Origin: Novosphingobium terrae
GTDB lineage: Bacteria; Pseudomonadota; Alphaproteobacteria; Sphingomonadales; Sphingomonadaceae
Length of the DNA: 64,000 nucleotides
NCBI RefSeq assembly: GCF_017163935.1
Contig: NZ_JABVZR010000001.1
Span: forward strand, 1,984,001 to 2,048,000
Reading direction: 5' to 3'
The notes under the pieces are model-generated. The model made no database searches. It had not been told where the DNA came from and saw only the letters and a program-made list of their open reading frames with translations. Below, in pieces: positions 9,099 to 18,996 of this stretch; the stretch's first letter is position 1, and every line of letters begins with the position of its first letter. The position numbers and the translations under genes are program-made.

Positions 9099-9760
9099 GC
9101 GTCAGCATCCTCTTCGCCGTCCCACTCACCCGTCAGATCGACCGGGGTTACCGGCTGGATGGTGGAAACGGCATGTTTATAGGCCAGCTGGACGTAACCT
9201 TCACGCTCCAGCAGCATGCAGAACAGATCATAAGCGGCCACGCGGCCCTGAAGCATCACGCCGTTCACCAGGAACATCGTGACCTGCACAGCAGCGGCAC
9301 GGATGCTGGAGAGGAACACGTCCTGCAGCAGGCGGGCCTTCTTGTTGCCCTCGGCGGTGCCGAAAAGACGGGTGTCGATCGGGGTGGAGGGCATGATCGT
9401 GGAAACGGCATGCTTGTAGACCAGCTGCGACTGGCCATCGCGGCGCAGCAGGATCGAGAAATTGTCGAACCAGGTGACAATACCCTGCAATTTCACACCC
9501 TTGACGAGGAACATCGTCACCGGGGTCTTGTTCTTGCGCAGGTGGTTGAGGAACTGGTCCTGAAGGTTCTGGCCGCCTTTTCCAGCAGAAACGCCGGACG
9601 GGGCTGCCGTGGCAGTCGCAGGGGCGGCGGCGGGCGCCGGTGCTGCCTCAACCTCGGGGGCGGGAGGCGGCGTGGGAGCCTTGAGCTTGGGGCGCGCCGT
9701 CAGCTTGCGCGCGGGCTTGACGACCTCTGGGGTTTCCGAGGTTTCGGTAGCTTCTGTCAT
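9095..9760 (-). CDS. hfq: RNA chaperone Hfq with two Sm domains in tandem
   Basis: Pairs small RNAs with mRNAs. This version is about 221 residues, against 75-100 for ordinary Hfq. After a 65-residue Pro/Ala-rich N-terminal tail come two complete Sm folds: the first from [16 protein letters not shown] through [15 protein letters not shown] to [10 protein letters not shown], the second from [16 protein letters not shown] through [18 protein letters not shown] to [10 protein letters not shown]. Both keep the QD-x-FL and Y-K-H-A motifs; the second is more diverged. An acidic tail (GEEDADA) ends the chain. AGGAG stands upstream of ATG 9760. The 146-base gap to ntrX suggests its own promoter and contains two small hairpins (about 9785-9823). 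I recall a similar tandem Hfq in Novosphingobium. Confidence 0.95.
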   Translation of the reverse strand: MTEATETSETPEVVKPARKLTARPKLKAPTPPPAPEVEAAPAPAAAPATATAAPSGVSAGKGGQNLQDQFLNHLRKNKTPVTMFLVKGVKLQGIVTWFDNFSILLRRDGQSQLVYKHAVSTIMPSTPIDTRLFGTAEGNKKARLLQDVFLSSIRAAAVQVTMFLVNGVMLQGRVAAYDLFCMLLEREGYVQLAYKHAVSTIQPVTPVDLTGEWDGEEDADA

Positions 9761-9906
9761 GTTTTTGCTCCTGTTTTTGGCGGGCGGTGGGGCCACCCGC
9801 GATCTGGCACCCGATTCTCGGGTTACCGACGTCTGTCTTGAGTGAATAATGTTTCGCGCTTGCAGCGTAAATGGTCAAATTTGTCCTGGCGATGAAAAAG
9901 AGGCGC

Positions 9907-11292
9907 TTACTCCTCTTCTTCATCCTCGCGGCGCTCGCCCATGCCCAGCAGCTTGAGCTTGCGGTGCAGCGCCGAGCGCTCCATGCCGATAAAGCTGGCC
10001 GTCTTGGAGATGTTGCCCGAAAAACGGCGGATCTGGACGCGCAGATATTCCCGCTCGAAGTTCTCGCGCGCCTCGCGCAGCGGCACGCCCATCAGCGCCG
10101 ACATGCCGCCATCGCCCGCCAGACGCCCGCTGACGATCTCGCCGGGCAGCATATCCGGCTCGATTGTGCCGAGACGCTCGCGCGGGGCGAGGATCACGGT
10201 ACGCTCCACCACATTGCGCAGCTGGCGCACATTGCCCGGCCATTCATAGGCCTGCAGCGCGGCCATCGCCTCAAGGCTGATGTCTGGCGGCGGCAGGCCC
10301 TGATCGTTGGCGTAACGAGCGAAGAAATGGCTGACCAGCGCGGGTACGTCATCACGGCGCTCGGAAAGCGGCGGCACATGCACCGGCACCACGTTCAGGC
10401 GGTAGAACAGATCCTCGCGGAAGCGCTTCTCCGCGATTTCCTTCTCCAGATTGCGGCTGGTGGAGGAAACCACGCGCACATCCACCCGCAGCTGCCGCGC
10501 CCCGCCGACACGGGCAAAGGCCTGATCGGTCAGCACCCGCAAAATACGCGCCTGCGTGGACAAAGGCATATCGCCCACCTCATCGAGGTAAAGCGTGCCG
10601 CCATCGGCCATCTCCAGCAAGCCAGCGCGGATCAGCTTGCCGTTTTGCTCCTCGCCGAACAGCTCTTCCTCGAAGCGCTCAGGTGTGATGCGGGCCGAAT
10701 TGACGCTGACGAAGGGGTTCGTCGCACGCGGGCTCCAGCTGTGGAGCAGGCGCGCCGCCACCTCCTTGCCCGCACCCGAAGGGCCCGAGATCAGCAGGCG
10801 GCTGCCGGTATTGGCCACGCGCTTCAAGGTCGCGCGCACATGGTTGATGGCGCTGGAGTTGCCGGTGAACTCCTCGCCTTGTGTCATATCCAGCTTCAGC
10901 CGGGCGTTCTCGCGGCGCAGGCGCTCGGTCTCGGTGGCGCGCTCGACCAGATGCAAAAGGCGCTCGGTCTCGAAGGGCTTTTCGATGAAATCCATCGCGC
11001 CGCGGCCGATCGCGGCCACGGCCGTATCGATGTTGCCATGGCCCGAAAAGATGATCACCGGCAGATCGGGCTCACGCGCCTTGATGGCGTCCAGCACCTC
11101 AAGCCCGTCCATCGGGCTGCCGTGCAACCACACGTCGAGCAGCACCAGCGAGGGGCGCCGTTTGTCCACCGCCTCCAGAGCGGCGCGGCTGTCGCCTGCC
11201 GTCCTGCAGTCATAGCCCTCGTCGGAGAGCACACCCGCGACGAGATCGCGAATGTCCTTCTCATCGTCGACGACCAGGATATCGAGTGCCAT
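9907..11292 (-). CDS. ntrX: Nitrogen/redox response regulator NtrX
   Basis: Response regulator partner of NtrY, 461 residues: receiver domain (phospho-acceptor Asp in VLLDVWLHG, about residue 54), AAA+ domain with Walker A GPSGAGKE and Walker [14 protein letters not shown], and a C-terminal Fis-type helix-turn-helix ([20 protein letters not shown]). The GAFTGA loop used to contact sigma-54 is absent; the position reads [11 protein letters not shown], as in other alphaproteobacterial NtrX proteins, so it probably acts without sigma-54. It ends in a run of Glu. It starts 18 bases after the ntrY stop and is co-transcribed with it. Confidence 0.95.
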   Translation of the reverse strand: MALDILVVDDEKDIRDLVAGVLSDEGYDCRTAGDSRAALEAVDKRRPSLVLLDVWLHGSPMDGLEVLDAIKAREPDLPVIIFSGHGNIDTAVAAIGRGAMDFIEKPFETERLLHLVERATETERLRRENARLKLDMTQGEEFTGNSSAINHVRATLKRVANTGSRLLISGPSGAGKEVAARLLHSWSPRATNPFVSVNSARITPERFEEELFGEEQNGKLIRAGLLEMADGGTLYLDEVGDMPLSTQARILRVLTDQAFARVGGARQLRVDVRVVSSTSRNLEKEIAEKRFREDLFYRLNVVPVHVPPLSERRDDVPALVSHFFARYANDQGLPPPDISLEAMAALQAYEWPGNVRQLRNVVERTVILAPRERLGTIEPDMLPGEIVSGRLAGDGGMSALMGVPLREARENFEREYLRVQIRRFSGNISKTASFIGMERSALHRKLKLLGMGERREDEEEE

Positions 11293-11310
11293 GGAGATGT
11301 CCGTTCCTTA

Positions 11311-13551
11311 CTACTCTGCCGCCTCGCCGACGCGCCTGTCAGCGGCAGGCTTGTCGTCCAGCGGATCGCGCGCAAAGCGCATGGTGACTTGGGTGCCCCC
11401 CGTTTCCACCGAGGCGAAGGCCATTTCGCCCCCATGTTCCTCGATGATCTTCTTCACAATGGCCAACCCCAGGCCCGTGCCCTTTTCACGCGTGGTGACA
11501 TAGGGTTCGACAATGCGCTCCCGGTCCTGAGGCAGGCCGATGCCATTGTCGGTGATGGTGACGGTCACGCTGTCCTCGGCGCCGGTCAGCCCCAGGGTGA
11601 TGCGTCCGCGATAGTCTTCGCCAGCGTTCTTCGCCTGAGCCTCGACGGCTTCGGTGGCGTTTTTCAGCACATTGGTCATGGCCTGACCGAACTGATGCCG
11701 ATCGCAGGCGATGCGATCGACATCCTCGCCCGCCGTAAAGGCAAAGCTGATATCGGGCCGCGCGACCTCCTGAAGGAACATGGCCTGACGCGCCAGATCG
11801 GCGGGGTCCTCCGTGCGGAACACCGGCTTGGGCAGACGCGCGAAGGAGGAGAATTCATCCACCATCTTGCGCAGATCGCCCACCTGCCGGATGATCGTCT
11901 GGGTCAGTTCCTCGAACAATTCGCCATCGTCCACGATCTGGCGGCGATAGCGGCGCTTCAGGCGTTCCGTGGCCAGCTGGATCGGGGTGAGCGGGTTCTT
12001 GATCTCATGCGCGATGCGCCGCGCCACGTCGGACCACGCCGCCTGGCGCTGATCGAGCAGTTGGCGCGTGATATCTTCGAAGGTCAGCACCGCGCCCGAA
12101 AGATTGCCGGTGACCTTCACCGCCAAAGTCAGCAATTCGCTGCCCTTGGCATATTGCACGATGCCTTCATTGGCGGCAGGCCCCACCAGCCCGGCCAGCT
12201 GAGGCGCGATCTCGGCGAGAGGGCGACCCTCGGGCGGGCCGGCGTCGGCAGGGCGCAGCAGTTTCTGCGCCGAAGGGTTCATCAGCAGCACCCGCCCTTC
12301 GCCATCCAGCGAGATCACACCTGCCGTCACCGATTCCAGCACAGCTTCGATAAAGGCGCGGCGCTCGCCAATCTGCTGGTTGGCGCCGACAAGGGCCAGC
12401 GTCTGCCGCTCGATCTGGCCGGTCATGCGGTTGAAGGCGCGGTTGAGCAGGCCGATTTCATCAGACCCTGCCCGCCCCTGCACACGCTGGGCGAAATCGC
12501 CCGCGCCGACGCGCCGCGCGGCAGCCACCAGCTCGGCCAGCGGCTGCACCTGCTGATCGGCAAAACGCAGCGCAAACCAGACGGACAGGCCCACCAGCGC
12601 CAGCGAGGCGATGAACAGCGCCACGTTGAAGCGCAATTGCAGCAGGCGCGCTTTCTGCGTGAGCACCTGATAGGCACGCACGATGTTTTCGGCGCGGCGG
12701 CCCTGGCTGATCGCCAACAAGTCCGAACGGCGCGCGGTGAAGAGATAGATGCCGGAGCGACGGTCAATGGGCGTCACGGCCTCGATCCGGTCAGCATTGG
12801 ACTTGACGACGATGTTCTCGCCGGCATCGATGCGCCGCACCACCTCGGGGTTGACCCAATCATGCGGCTTGTTGCTGGGATCGATAAAAGCGGCGGTGTT
12901 CAGCGCGCCATTGGCGCCCTTCTGCAGGATCGCCACCTCATCCAGCTTGCGCTGCACGACCTGATAAGCAAAGCCTTCCTTGAACTCGCGGCTGACGATC
13001 GGCGTGTGGGTGAGCGCATCGCGCACGTCATAGGCCATGGCTACGGTGTTGTCGGAAACGTCGCGCTGGCTCTGCTCATAATAGCCTTGCGCCAGCTTGT
13101 TGGCGTTTTCCAGCATGCCGCGCGAATTGTCGGAGAACCAGAACTCGCCGGTCGACTGGAACAGCCACGAAGCGCAGACCACCACCAGCAGCGTGGGCAC
13201 TGCCGCAATCATCGAGAAGAGGAACACCAGCTGCACATGCAGCCGCCCCTTGGAACCGATGCTTTCCGCCGCGCGGCGCAGCGCCATGCGCCGCCCGATC
13301 AGCATCAGGATCGCCATGGCGGGCACCAGCATGCCGACCAGCAGCGTGGCCGTCAGCGCGGAGTTCAGCAGCTGGCCCTTGTCCGCCTGATCGGAAAGAA
13401 CCAGATAGGCGGAAAGCGTCGCGGCCAGGAACGAGGCCAGCGCGATGCCTTCCAGCCATGGGAAGATGTTCACGCGCCGCAGATAGACCTGCGCCCTGCG
13501 CCACCAGCGGGGCGGCCATCGGCGCGTGGAAAGGGTCATATTCTGTGACAT
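11311..13551 (-). CDS. ntrY: Sensor histidine kinase NtrY
   Basis: Membrane sensor kinase of the NtrYX pair, 746 residues. Several N-terminal membrane helices (about residues 35-60, 70-90, 110-140) are followed by a large extracytoplasmic segment, another helix near 320, a HAMP linker, a PAS domain, the dimerisation domain with phospho-accepting His in [15 protein letters not shown] (about 510), and a catalytic ATPase domain with [18 protein letters not shown] and [11 protein letters not shown]. It lies between ntrC and ntrX on the same strand, the classical alphaproteobacterial order, and probably senses nitrogen or redox state. Confidence 0.95.
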   Translation of the reverse strand: MSQNMTLSTRRWPPRWWRRAQVYLRRVNIFPWLEGIALASFLAATLSAYLVLSDQADKGQLLNSALTATLLVGMLVPAMAILMLIGRRMALRRAAESIGSKGRLHVQLVFLFSMIAAVPTLLVVVCASWLFQSTGEFWFSDNSRGMLENANKLAQGYYEQSQRDVSDNTVAMAYDVRDALTHTPIVSREFKEGFAYQVVQRKLDEVAILQKGANGALNTAAFIDPSNKPHDWVNPEVVRRIDAGENIVVKSNADRIEAVTPIDRRSGIYLFTARRSDLLAISQGRRAENIVRAYQVLTQKARLLQLRFNVALFIASLALVGLSVWFALRFADQQVQPLAELVAAARRVGAGDFAQRVQGRAGSDEIGLLNRAFNRMTGQIERQTLALVGANQQIGERRAFIEAVLESVTAGVISLDGEGRVLLMNPSAQKLLRPADAGPPEGRPLAEIAPQLAGLVGPAANEGIVQYAKGSELLTLAVKVTGNLSGAVLTFEDITRQLLDQRQAAWSDVARRIAHEIKNPLTPIQLATERLKRRYRRQIVDDGELFEELTQTIIRQVGDLRKMVDEFSSFARLPKPVFRTEDPADLARQAMFLQEVARPDISFAFTAGEDVDRIACDRHQFGQAMTNVLKNATEAVEAQAKNAGEDYRGRITLGLTGAEDSVTVTITDNGIGLPQDRERIVEPYVTTREKGTGLGLAIVKKIIEEHGGEMAFASVETGGTQVTMRFARDPLDDKPAADRRVGEAAE

Positions 13552-13612
13552 CGTTGCGCGCTTACAACACTGCTGTAGCGCGCTTGCAAGAAGATTTCGT
13601 CACAAACACGGC

Positions 13613-15043
13613 TTAACCACGGCGCCCGACCGCCTCGGCATCGATGGCCAGCTCGCCCAGACGCTTGCGCAGGGTGTTCCGGTTGATGCCCAGCAATTGC
13701 GCCGCGCGCAGCTGGTTGCCACCGGTGGCGCGCAGGATTTCGATGAAGAGCGGGCGCTCGAAAGCGGCCAGAGCCGTATCGTAAATCGTGCCGGGTTCGG
13801 GATTTTCCCGGGCCAGCCATTGCGGCACACAGGTTTCCAGATCCAGAGCGCGACTGGGCGAAGGCGCCGTGGCAACGTCCTCTTCCGTGCGCGCAGGTGC
13901 TGTCAGCAAAGGCGCCAGAGCGGCGGCATCGATCACATCCTCGCGAGCCAGCAGCGCCAGACGATAGATGAAATTGCGCAGCTCGCGGACATTGCCGCGC
14001 CAGGGCTGGCGGGCCAGCAGATCGACAGCGTCAGGCGCCAACTGGCGGCGCGGCAACCCTTCCGTGGCCGCCAAAGTCAGGAAATGGCGGGCGAGAGCCT
14101 CCACATCGTCAGCGCGTTCGCGCAGCGGCGGCAGGTTGATGGGCACCACGTTCAGGCGATAAAACAGATCCTCGCGGAACTGCCCCGCCGTGATCATTGG
14201 CATCAGGTCGCGGTTGGTGGCGGCGATGATGCGCGTGTCGATCCGCACCTCGTCGCGCCCGCCCACGCGGCGGATCATGCCCGATTGCAGCGCGCGCAGC
14301 AGGCGGGTCTGGGCCTGCATCGGCATATCGCCGATCTCGTCGAGGAACAGCGTTCCGCCCTCGGCCTGCTCGAACTTGCCGATGTTGCGGGCGACGGCGC
14401 CGGTGAAGGCCCCCTTCTCATGACCGAACAGCTCGCTTTCGATCAGCTCGGCAGGGATGGCGGCGGTGTTCACCGCCACGAAAGGCCCGGCGCGGCGGTG
14501 ACCCAGCTGATGGATCGCCTCGGCCACCAGCTCCTTGCCGGTGCCCGACTCGCCAAGGATCAGCACGGTCAGATCATTGCGCAGCACACGCGTAATCATG
14601 CGGTAGACCGCCTGCATCGAGGCGCTGCGCCCCACCAGAGGCAGGCCCTGCCCGGCGTTCTCTTCCTCCAGCAGCCCTTGCGAGGAACCCGCTGCCGCTG
14701 CCTGACGCACCGTGCGCACCAGCTCGTCGATATCGAAAGGCTTGGGGAAATATTCGAAGGCGTCGGTGTCGCTGGCGCGCACCGCCGTATCCAGCGTGTT
14801 CTGTGCAGAGAGGATGATGATCGGCATATCGGGGCGCAAGGCGCGCACCCGGTCCAGCGACTCGATGCCATCGCCATCTGTCAGCATCACATCGGTGACC
14901 AGCGCGGCAAAGCGGCGCTCGGCCAGCAGGCGGTCGCGCCCGGCGATGCTGTCGCTGCGCGATACGGCAAAGCCGTCCGCCTCCAGCGCGGCGGTGATCA
15001 CGATGGCGATGGATTCATCGTCCTCGACCAGCAGAACGTTCAT
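13613..15043 (-). CDS. ntrC: Nitrogen regulation response regulator NtrC
   Basis: Sigma-54-dependent activator of nitrogen assimilation genes, about 476 residues. It has a receiver domain (VTDVMLTDGDG), an AAA+ domain with Walker A GESGTGKE, an intact GAFTGA loop in HEKGAFTGAVAR and Walker B GGTLFLDEIGDMP, and a Fis-type DNA-binding domain (NQLRAAQLLGINRNTLRKR). ATG 15043 is chosen because it begins MNVLLVEDDES and overlaps the ntrB stop by one base (TGATG). An in-frame ATG 33 bases upstream lies inside ntrB. The intact GAFTGA contrasts with NtrX in the same cluster. Confidence 0.96.
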   Translation of the reverse strand: MNVLLVEDDESIAIVITAALEADGFAVSRSDSIAGRDRLLAERRFAALVTDVMLTDGDGIESLDRVRALRPDMPIIILSAQNTLDTAVRASDTDAFEYFPKPFDIDELVRTVRQAAAAGSSQGLLEEENAGQGLPLVGRSASMQAVYRMITRVLRNDLTVLILGESGTGKELVAEAIHQLGHRRAGPFVAVNTAAIPAELIESELFGHEKGAFTGAVARNIGKFEQAEGGTLFLDEIGDMPMQAQTRLLRALQSGMIRRVGGRDEVRIDTRIIAATNRDLMPMITAGQFREDLFYRLNVVPINLPPLRERADDVEALARHFLTLAATEGLPRRQLAPDAVDLLARQPWRGNVRELRNFIYRLALLAREDVIDAAALAPLLTAPARTEEDVATAPSPSRALDLETCVPQWLARENPEPGTIYDTALAAFERPLFIEILRATGGNQLRAAQLLGINRNTLRKRLGELAIDAEAVGRRG

Positions 15044-16170
15044 CAACCTATGCCCTGCCTTTTGAAAAAGCGCCATTTTCCGGGGTTTGGCGTGTCATCG
15101 ATGGCGACGGGCAGATGCAGGCGGAAATGAGTCCAGCCTCCCGCCTCGTCGCGGTCATGGGTGATGCGGCCGTTCATATCGCGCACCAGCTTGCGCACCA
15201 GCGCCAGCCCCAGCCCCTGCCCGCTTTTCTTGCTGCTGACGAAGGGCTCGAAAATATGGTCACGCATGGTCGGATCGATGCCCGGGCCATTGTCGGAGAC
15301 GCGCACCTCGATGGGCAGGCGCACCGGAGAACCCTGCCCCGCCGAATGCAGCTGCAAGCCGCTGGCAAAACGTGTGCGCACGATGATCCGCGCACCTTCG
15401 GTCTTGCGGCAGGCATCGCGCGCATTGGAAAGCAGGTTGATCAGCACCTGCACCAGCCCATGCGCGCTGCCCAGCACCGATGGCAGCGAGGGATCGAACT
15501 CCTCCTCGATGCGCGGCGGAGCCTCGGTGGCGGCGGAGAGAATGGCGGCGGCGCGGCGGATCGCCTCATGCAGATTGCAGGGCGCCACAGGCTCGGTGGT
15601 GCGGCGGCTGAGCGTCTGCATCTGGTCGATCAGCTTGGCGATGCGGTCGACTTCGTCGGCGATCAGCAAGGTCATGGCGCGATCGGCGCCTTCCACCTTG
15701 CGGCCCAGCAATTGCGCGGCACCCTTGATGCCGGCCAGCGGGTTTTTGATTTCGTGCGCAAGAATTTCGGGCGCGCGAAGCACGCCTTCCTCATTGCCCG
15801 AGCCATTTTCACGCATGGCATCGGCAGCAAAGGAATCATGCAGCGTCATCACCAGCCAACCGGGGAAATCCGCCACCGGAGCCGCCGTGATATCCAGCCG
15901 CCGCACGCCATGGCCGACAAGCTGCACATCGATCTGTCGCGCGGAAACCGGGGCATCGCCCTCGGCCAGACGGCGCGCCAGGCGCGGCTCGCCCACATCG
16001 ATCAGCGCCCCCAGAGCCTTGCCGACCAGACGACGGCTCGATTGGCCGAAAAACTGCTCTGCAGCGGGATTGACCTGAGCGATCATTTGCTCGGGCGCCA
16101 ACACCACCACCGCCATGGGCAGGCTGAGCATCAGCTTGCGGTGATCGGGCCCCTCCCCGGCTGCGACCAC
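15043..16170 (-). CDS. ntrB: Nitrogen regulation sensor kinase NtrB (GlnL)
   Basis: Cytosolic kinase/phosphatase of NtrC that responds to PII signalling. About 375 residues: an N-terminal PAS domain (VVVLAPEQMIAQVNPAAEQFFG), a dimerisation domain with His in [14 protein letters not shown], and an ATPase domain with QVLINLLSNARDA, DNGPGID and GQGLGLALV. No membrane helices. GTG at 16170, two bases after the dusB stop, is the first start not inside dusB; an ATG at 16131 is the alternative and has no better ribosome site. Gene identity is certain, the start is not. Confidence 0.94.
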   Translation of the reverse strand: MVAAGEGPDHRKLMLSLPMAVVVLAPEQMIAQVNPAAEQFFGQSSRRLVGKALGALIDVGEPRLARRLAEGDAPVSARQIDVQLVGHGVRRLDITAAPVADFPGWLVMTLHDSFAADAMRENGSGNEEGVLRAPEILAHEIKNPLAGIKGAAQLLGRKVEGADRAMTLLIADEVDRIAKLIDQMQTLSRRTTEPVAPCNLHEAIRRAAAILSAATEAPPRIEEEFDPSLPSVLGSAHGLVQVLINLLSNARDACRKTEGARIIVRTRFASGLQLHSAGQGSPVRLPIEVRVSDNGPGIDPTMRDHIFEPFVSSKKSGQGLGLALVRKLVRDMNGRITHDRDEAGGWTHFRLHLPVAIDDTPNPGKWRFFKRQGIG

Positions 16171-16172
16171 GT

Positions 16173-17204
16173 TTATGCGGCCTGCGCCGGCTGATGGCCC
16201 TGCTCGATGAGCGGCATGTAGAATTCTTCCAGCGCCGCTTTCACCATATCCGGATCGTCGAAGAAGTTGACCCGGTTGCGGAACTCCGCCGAGCCATGCA
16301 GGCCCTTGGTGTACCAGCCCAGATGCTTGCGGGCCAGATTGACGCCGGTGACGGTGCCGTAATGCTCCAACATCAGTTCGTAATGCTCGCAAAGCACGGC
16401 GTATTGCTCGGCGAGATCCGGGGCATCCTTGCGCTCGCCGGTGGAGAGCCAGTGCATCACCTGCCCCAGCAGCCACGGGCGGCCATAGGCCCCGCGCCCG
16501 ATCATCACGCCATCCGCGCCCGACTGCTCGACAGCCTTGGCCACATCGTCAATGGTGCAGATATCGCCATTGACGATGACGGGGATGTCCACCGCTTCCA
16601 CCACATTGCGCACGAAGGCCCAGTCAGCCTCACCGCGATACATCTGGTTGCGGGTGCGGCCATGCACCGTGATCATCTTGGCGCCCAGATCCTGAGCGAT
16701 ACGCGCCAGTTCGGGCGCATTCAGGCTATCATGGCACCAACCCATGCGCATCTTGACCGTGACCGGCACGTCGACGGCCTTCACCGTCGCCTCGATCAGG
16801 CGGGTGGCCAGCGGCAGGTCGCGCATCAGCGCGGAACCAGCGTCACCGTTCACCACCTTTTTCACAGGGCAGCCCATGTTGATGTCGATGATCGCCGCGC
16901 CCTTGTCCGCCGACAGTTTCGCCGCCTCGCCCATCTGCTCGGGCTCGCAGCCGACGAGCTGCATCGAGACCGGCTCCTCCGCCGGGTCCCATGCCGCCTT
17001 CTGGATCGACTGGCGCGTTTCGCGGATGGCAGCCGGGCTGGCGATCATCTCGGTCACGTTCAGCCCGCTGCCATAGCGGCGCACCAGACGGCGCATCGGC
17101 AGATCGGTCACCGCCGTCATCGGTGCCAGAACGACCGGGCAGTCGATCTGAACGGGGCCGATATGGATCGGCTTGAGGACGGGCGGAATGGGTGTGCTGC
17201 TCAT
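16173..17204 (-). CDS. dusB: tRNA dihydrouridine synthase DusB (NifR3)
   Basis: FMN enzyme that reduces uridine to dihydrouridine in tRNA, about 343 residues. Visible family features are [16 protein letters not shown] (FMN site), [11 protein letters not shown] with the catalytic Cys, [13 protein letters not shown] and the phosphate-binding [16 protein letters not shown] 17204 ([12 protein letters not shown]) is chosen; an upstream in-frame start would add about 59 residues unlike the family and overlap the divergent ispDF gene. It heads the nifR3-ntrBC operon. The 77-base divergent gap to ispDF must hold both promoters; I could not identify clear -35/-10 boxes. Confidence 0.95.
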   Translation of the reverse strand: MSSTPIPPVLKPIHIGPVQIDCPVVLAPMTAVTDLPMRRLVRRYGSGLNVTEMIASPAAIRETRQSIQKAAWDPAEEPVSMQLVGCEPEQMGEAAKLSADKGAAIIDINMGCPVKKVVNGDAGSALMRDLPLATRLIEATVKAVDVPVTVKMRMGWCHDSLNAPELARIAQDLGAKMITVHGRTRNQMYRGEADWAFVRNVVEAVDIPVIVNGDICTIDDVAKAVEQSGADGVMIGRGAYGRPWLLGQVMHWLSTGERKDAPDLAEQYAVLCEHYELMLEHYGTVTGVNLARKHLGWYTKGLHGSAEFRNRVNFFDDPDMVKAALEEFYMPLIEQGHQPAQAA

Positions 17205-17281
17205 AAACCGGGCTTTGCCTAAAAAACAGGCAGCGCATAGTGGATTGCGCGGCAAGCAGCAAGCGTTTACCGGCCCGCCCG

Positions 17282-18448
17282 ATGACGAGCGAAGCGAATC
17301 TCTCAGGAGTAGCGGCTCTGGTGGTTGCAGCCGGACAAGGGTTGCGCGCCGGGCAGCCTGTGCCCAAACAATTCGCGCCATGGCGCGGCAAACCGGTTCT
17401 GCGGCATTCGGTGGAAGCCCTGGCGGCTGCGGGTATCACCCCGATCATCGTGGCCATCCCCGAAGGCGCCGAAGAGATCGCCCGCGCCTGCGTGGCCGGG
17501 ATCGATGGCGTGCGCTTTATCACCGGGGGCGAGACCCGCCAGCAATCGGTGCGTTTGGGGCTGGAAGCGATGCAGGGCGACGGCCCGCGACTGGTGCTGA
17601 TCCATGATGCCGCCCGCCCGATCCTGCCCCGTGCGGTGATTGATCGCTTGGTGGCGGCGCTGGAAAGCTTCCCCGGCGCGATCCCGGTTCTGCCTGTGGT
17701 GGACAGCCTGTGCCATGCCGAAAGTGATCCGCGCGGCGTGAAAATGGGCGCTCCCGCCCGGCGCGAAGCCTTGCGCCGGGTGCAGACTCCACAGGCCTTT
17801 AACTATAATGACATTCTTGCGGCGCATCAGGCTTGGGCGGAGACGCCCATCGCCGGCGACGATGCTCAGGTGGCGCAGGCCCATGGGCTCGACGTGGCGC
17901 TGGTCGATGGAGATGAAGTCTTGCACAAACTGACCTATGCCAGCGATTTCGGAGGCGGCGAGACTCGTCCGCCCGTCCGCATGGGCACCGGCTATGACGT
18001 CCACCGTCTGGAAGATGGCGAGGAGCTGTGGCTCTGCGGCGTGAAGATCGAGCATCATCAGGGCCTCTCGGGCCATAGCGATGCCGATGTGGCGATCCAT
18101 GCGCTGGTTGATGCTTTGTTGGGCGCGGTGGCGCTGGGCGATATCGGCAAGCATTTCCCGCCCAGCGACATGCAGTGGAAGGGGGCCTCGTCGGACCAGT
18201 TCCTTGCCCATGCGATGAAGCTGGTGCGCGAAGCTGGTTACCAGCTCGGCAATGTCGATGTGACGATCATCTGCGAAGCCCCCAAGATCGGCCCGTACCG
18301 CGATGCCATGCAGGTGCGTCTGGCGCAGATCATGGAAGTGCCCGAGGCACTGGTGAGCGTGAAGGCCACCACCACCGAAAAGCTGGGCTTTACCGGGCGC
18401 GGCGAAGGCATCGCCTGTCAGGCCGCTGCCGTGGTGGTGCGGGCGTGA
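17282..18448 (+). CDS. ispDF: Bifunctional IspD/IspF of the MEP isoprenoid pathway
   Basis: Fusion of two non-consecutive MEP-pathway enzymes, about 388 residues. The N-terminal half is MEP cytidylyltransferase ([11 protein letters not shown] nucleotide loop, [20 protein letters not shown]). The C-terminal half from about residue 230 is 2C-methyl-D-erythritol 2,4-cyclodiphosphate synthase ([10 protein letters not shown] with Asp and His zinc ligands, [34 protein letters not shown]). Such fusions are usual in alphaproteobacteria. ATG 17282 gives MTSEANLSG; upstream codons look non-coding. The stop overlaps the next gene by four bases (GTGA). Confidence 0.97.
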   Translation: MTSEANLSGVAALVVAAGQGLRAGQPVPKQFAPWRGKPVLRHSVEALAAAGITPIIVAIPEGAEEIARACVAGIDGVRFITGGETRQQSVRLGLEAMQGDGPRLVLIHDAARPILPRAVIDRLVAALESFPGAIPVLPVVDSLCHAESDPRGVKMGAPARREALRRVQTPQAFNYNDILAAHQAWAETPIAGDDAQVAQAHGLDVALVDGDEVLHKLTYASDFGGGETRPPVRMGTGYDVHRLEDGEELWLCGVKIEHHQGLSGHSDADVAIHALVDALLGAVALGDIGKHFPPSDMQWKGASSDQFLAHAMKLVREAGYQLGNVDVTIICEAPKIGPYRDAMQVRLAQIMEVPEALVSVKATTTEKLGFTGRGEGIACQAAAVVVRA

Positions 18449-18996
18449 CGGTTCGGCGGGTCAGCAGGCGCCCCTTCTGCGCCCTCTCCGCCGCGCTGCT
18501 GGTGCTGGTGCCGGGTCTGGCCCGCGCTGCCGAGCCGCCTTGCCTCACTCCGCATGAGTTCAACTCGCTGGCCACCTATGCCCTGCCCAATGCGCTGAGC
18601 GCCACGGCGCAGCGCTGCTCGGCCAGCCTGCCGCCCGATGCGTTCCTGCGCACCGGCGGCCCGGGGATGATTGCCCGCTATGCCGCCGCCAAGCCCGGCG
18701 CATGGCCGGATGCGCGCAATGTGTTCCTGAAGCTGTCCTCGGGCCAGCAGGGCCCGGTCGGCGACATGCTTCGCAACATGCCCGATCCCCAGCTTCAGCA
18801 GATGGCCGATGCCTTTATTCAGGGCCTCGTCGTCGAGAAAATTCCCGCCGAGCGGTGCAGCAGCCTCGATAACATGCTGCGCCTGCTCTCCCCCCTGCCC
18901 GCCCAGAGCGCGGCAGACATCATCGGCCTCGCCATCGGTCTCGGTTCTGAGGCCGGGGCGGCGCGGGTCGGCAAGATCCAGATCTGCAAACCATGA
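18445..18996 (+). CDS. Secreted hypothetical protein with conserved cysteines
   Basis: Not recognised. About 183 residues from GTG 18445, which overlaps the ispDF stop (GTGA). A Sec signal peptide is clear: SRRPFCALSAALLVLVPG then LARA before AEPPC. The mature part is helical with four Cys residues (EPPCL, AQRCSA, AERCSS, QICKP), which could form two disulfides in the periplasm. The next gene, cinA-like, begins inside its stop codon (ATGA), so the protein is embedded in the ispDF operon. No function should be assigned from sequence alone. Confidence 0.8.
   Translation: MTVRRVSRRPFCALSAALLVLVPGLARAAEPPCLTPHEFNSLATYALPNALSATAQRCSASLPPDAFLRTGGPGMIARYAAAKPGAWPDARNVFLKLSSGQQGPVGDMLRNMPDPQLQQMADAFIQGLVVEKIPAERCSSLDNMLRLLSPLPAQSAADIIGLAIGLGSEAGAARVGKIQICKP

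Noticed and set aside
9785..9823. Small hairpins before hfq considered as a terminator of ntrYX
   Set aside because: Stems are short (six to eight pairs) and lack T-tracts; they may be part of the hfq leader, but termination is not supported.
9871..13548. Very long plus-strand open frame (over 1,200 codons) opposite ntrX and ntrY
   Set aside because: It is antisense to two well-recognised genes, is rich in His, Arg, Ala and Gln in the manner of frames opposite high-GC genes, and matches no family.
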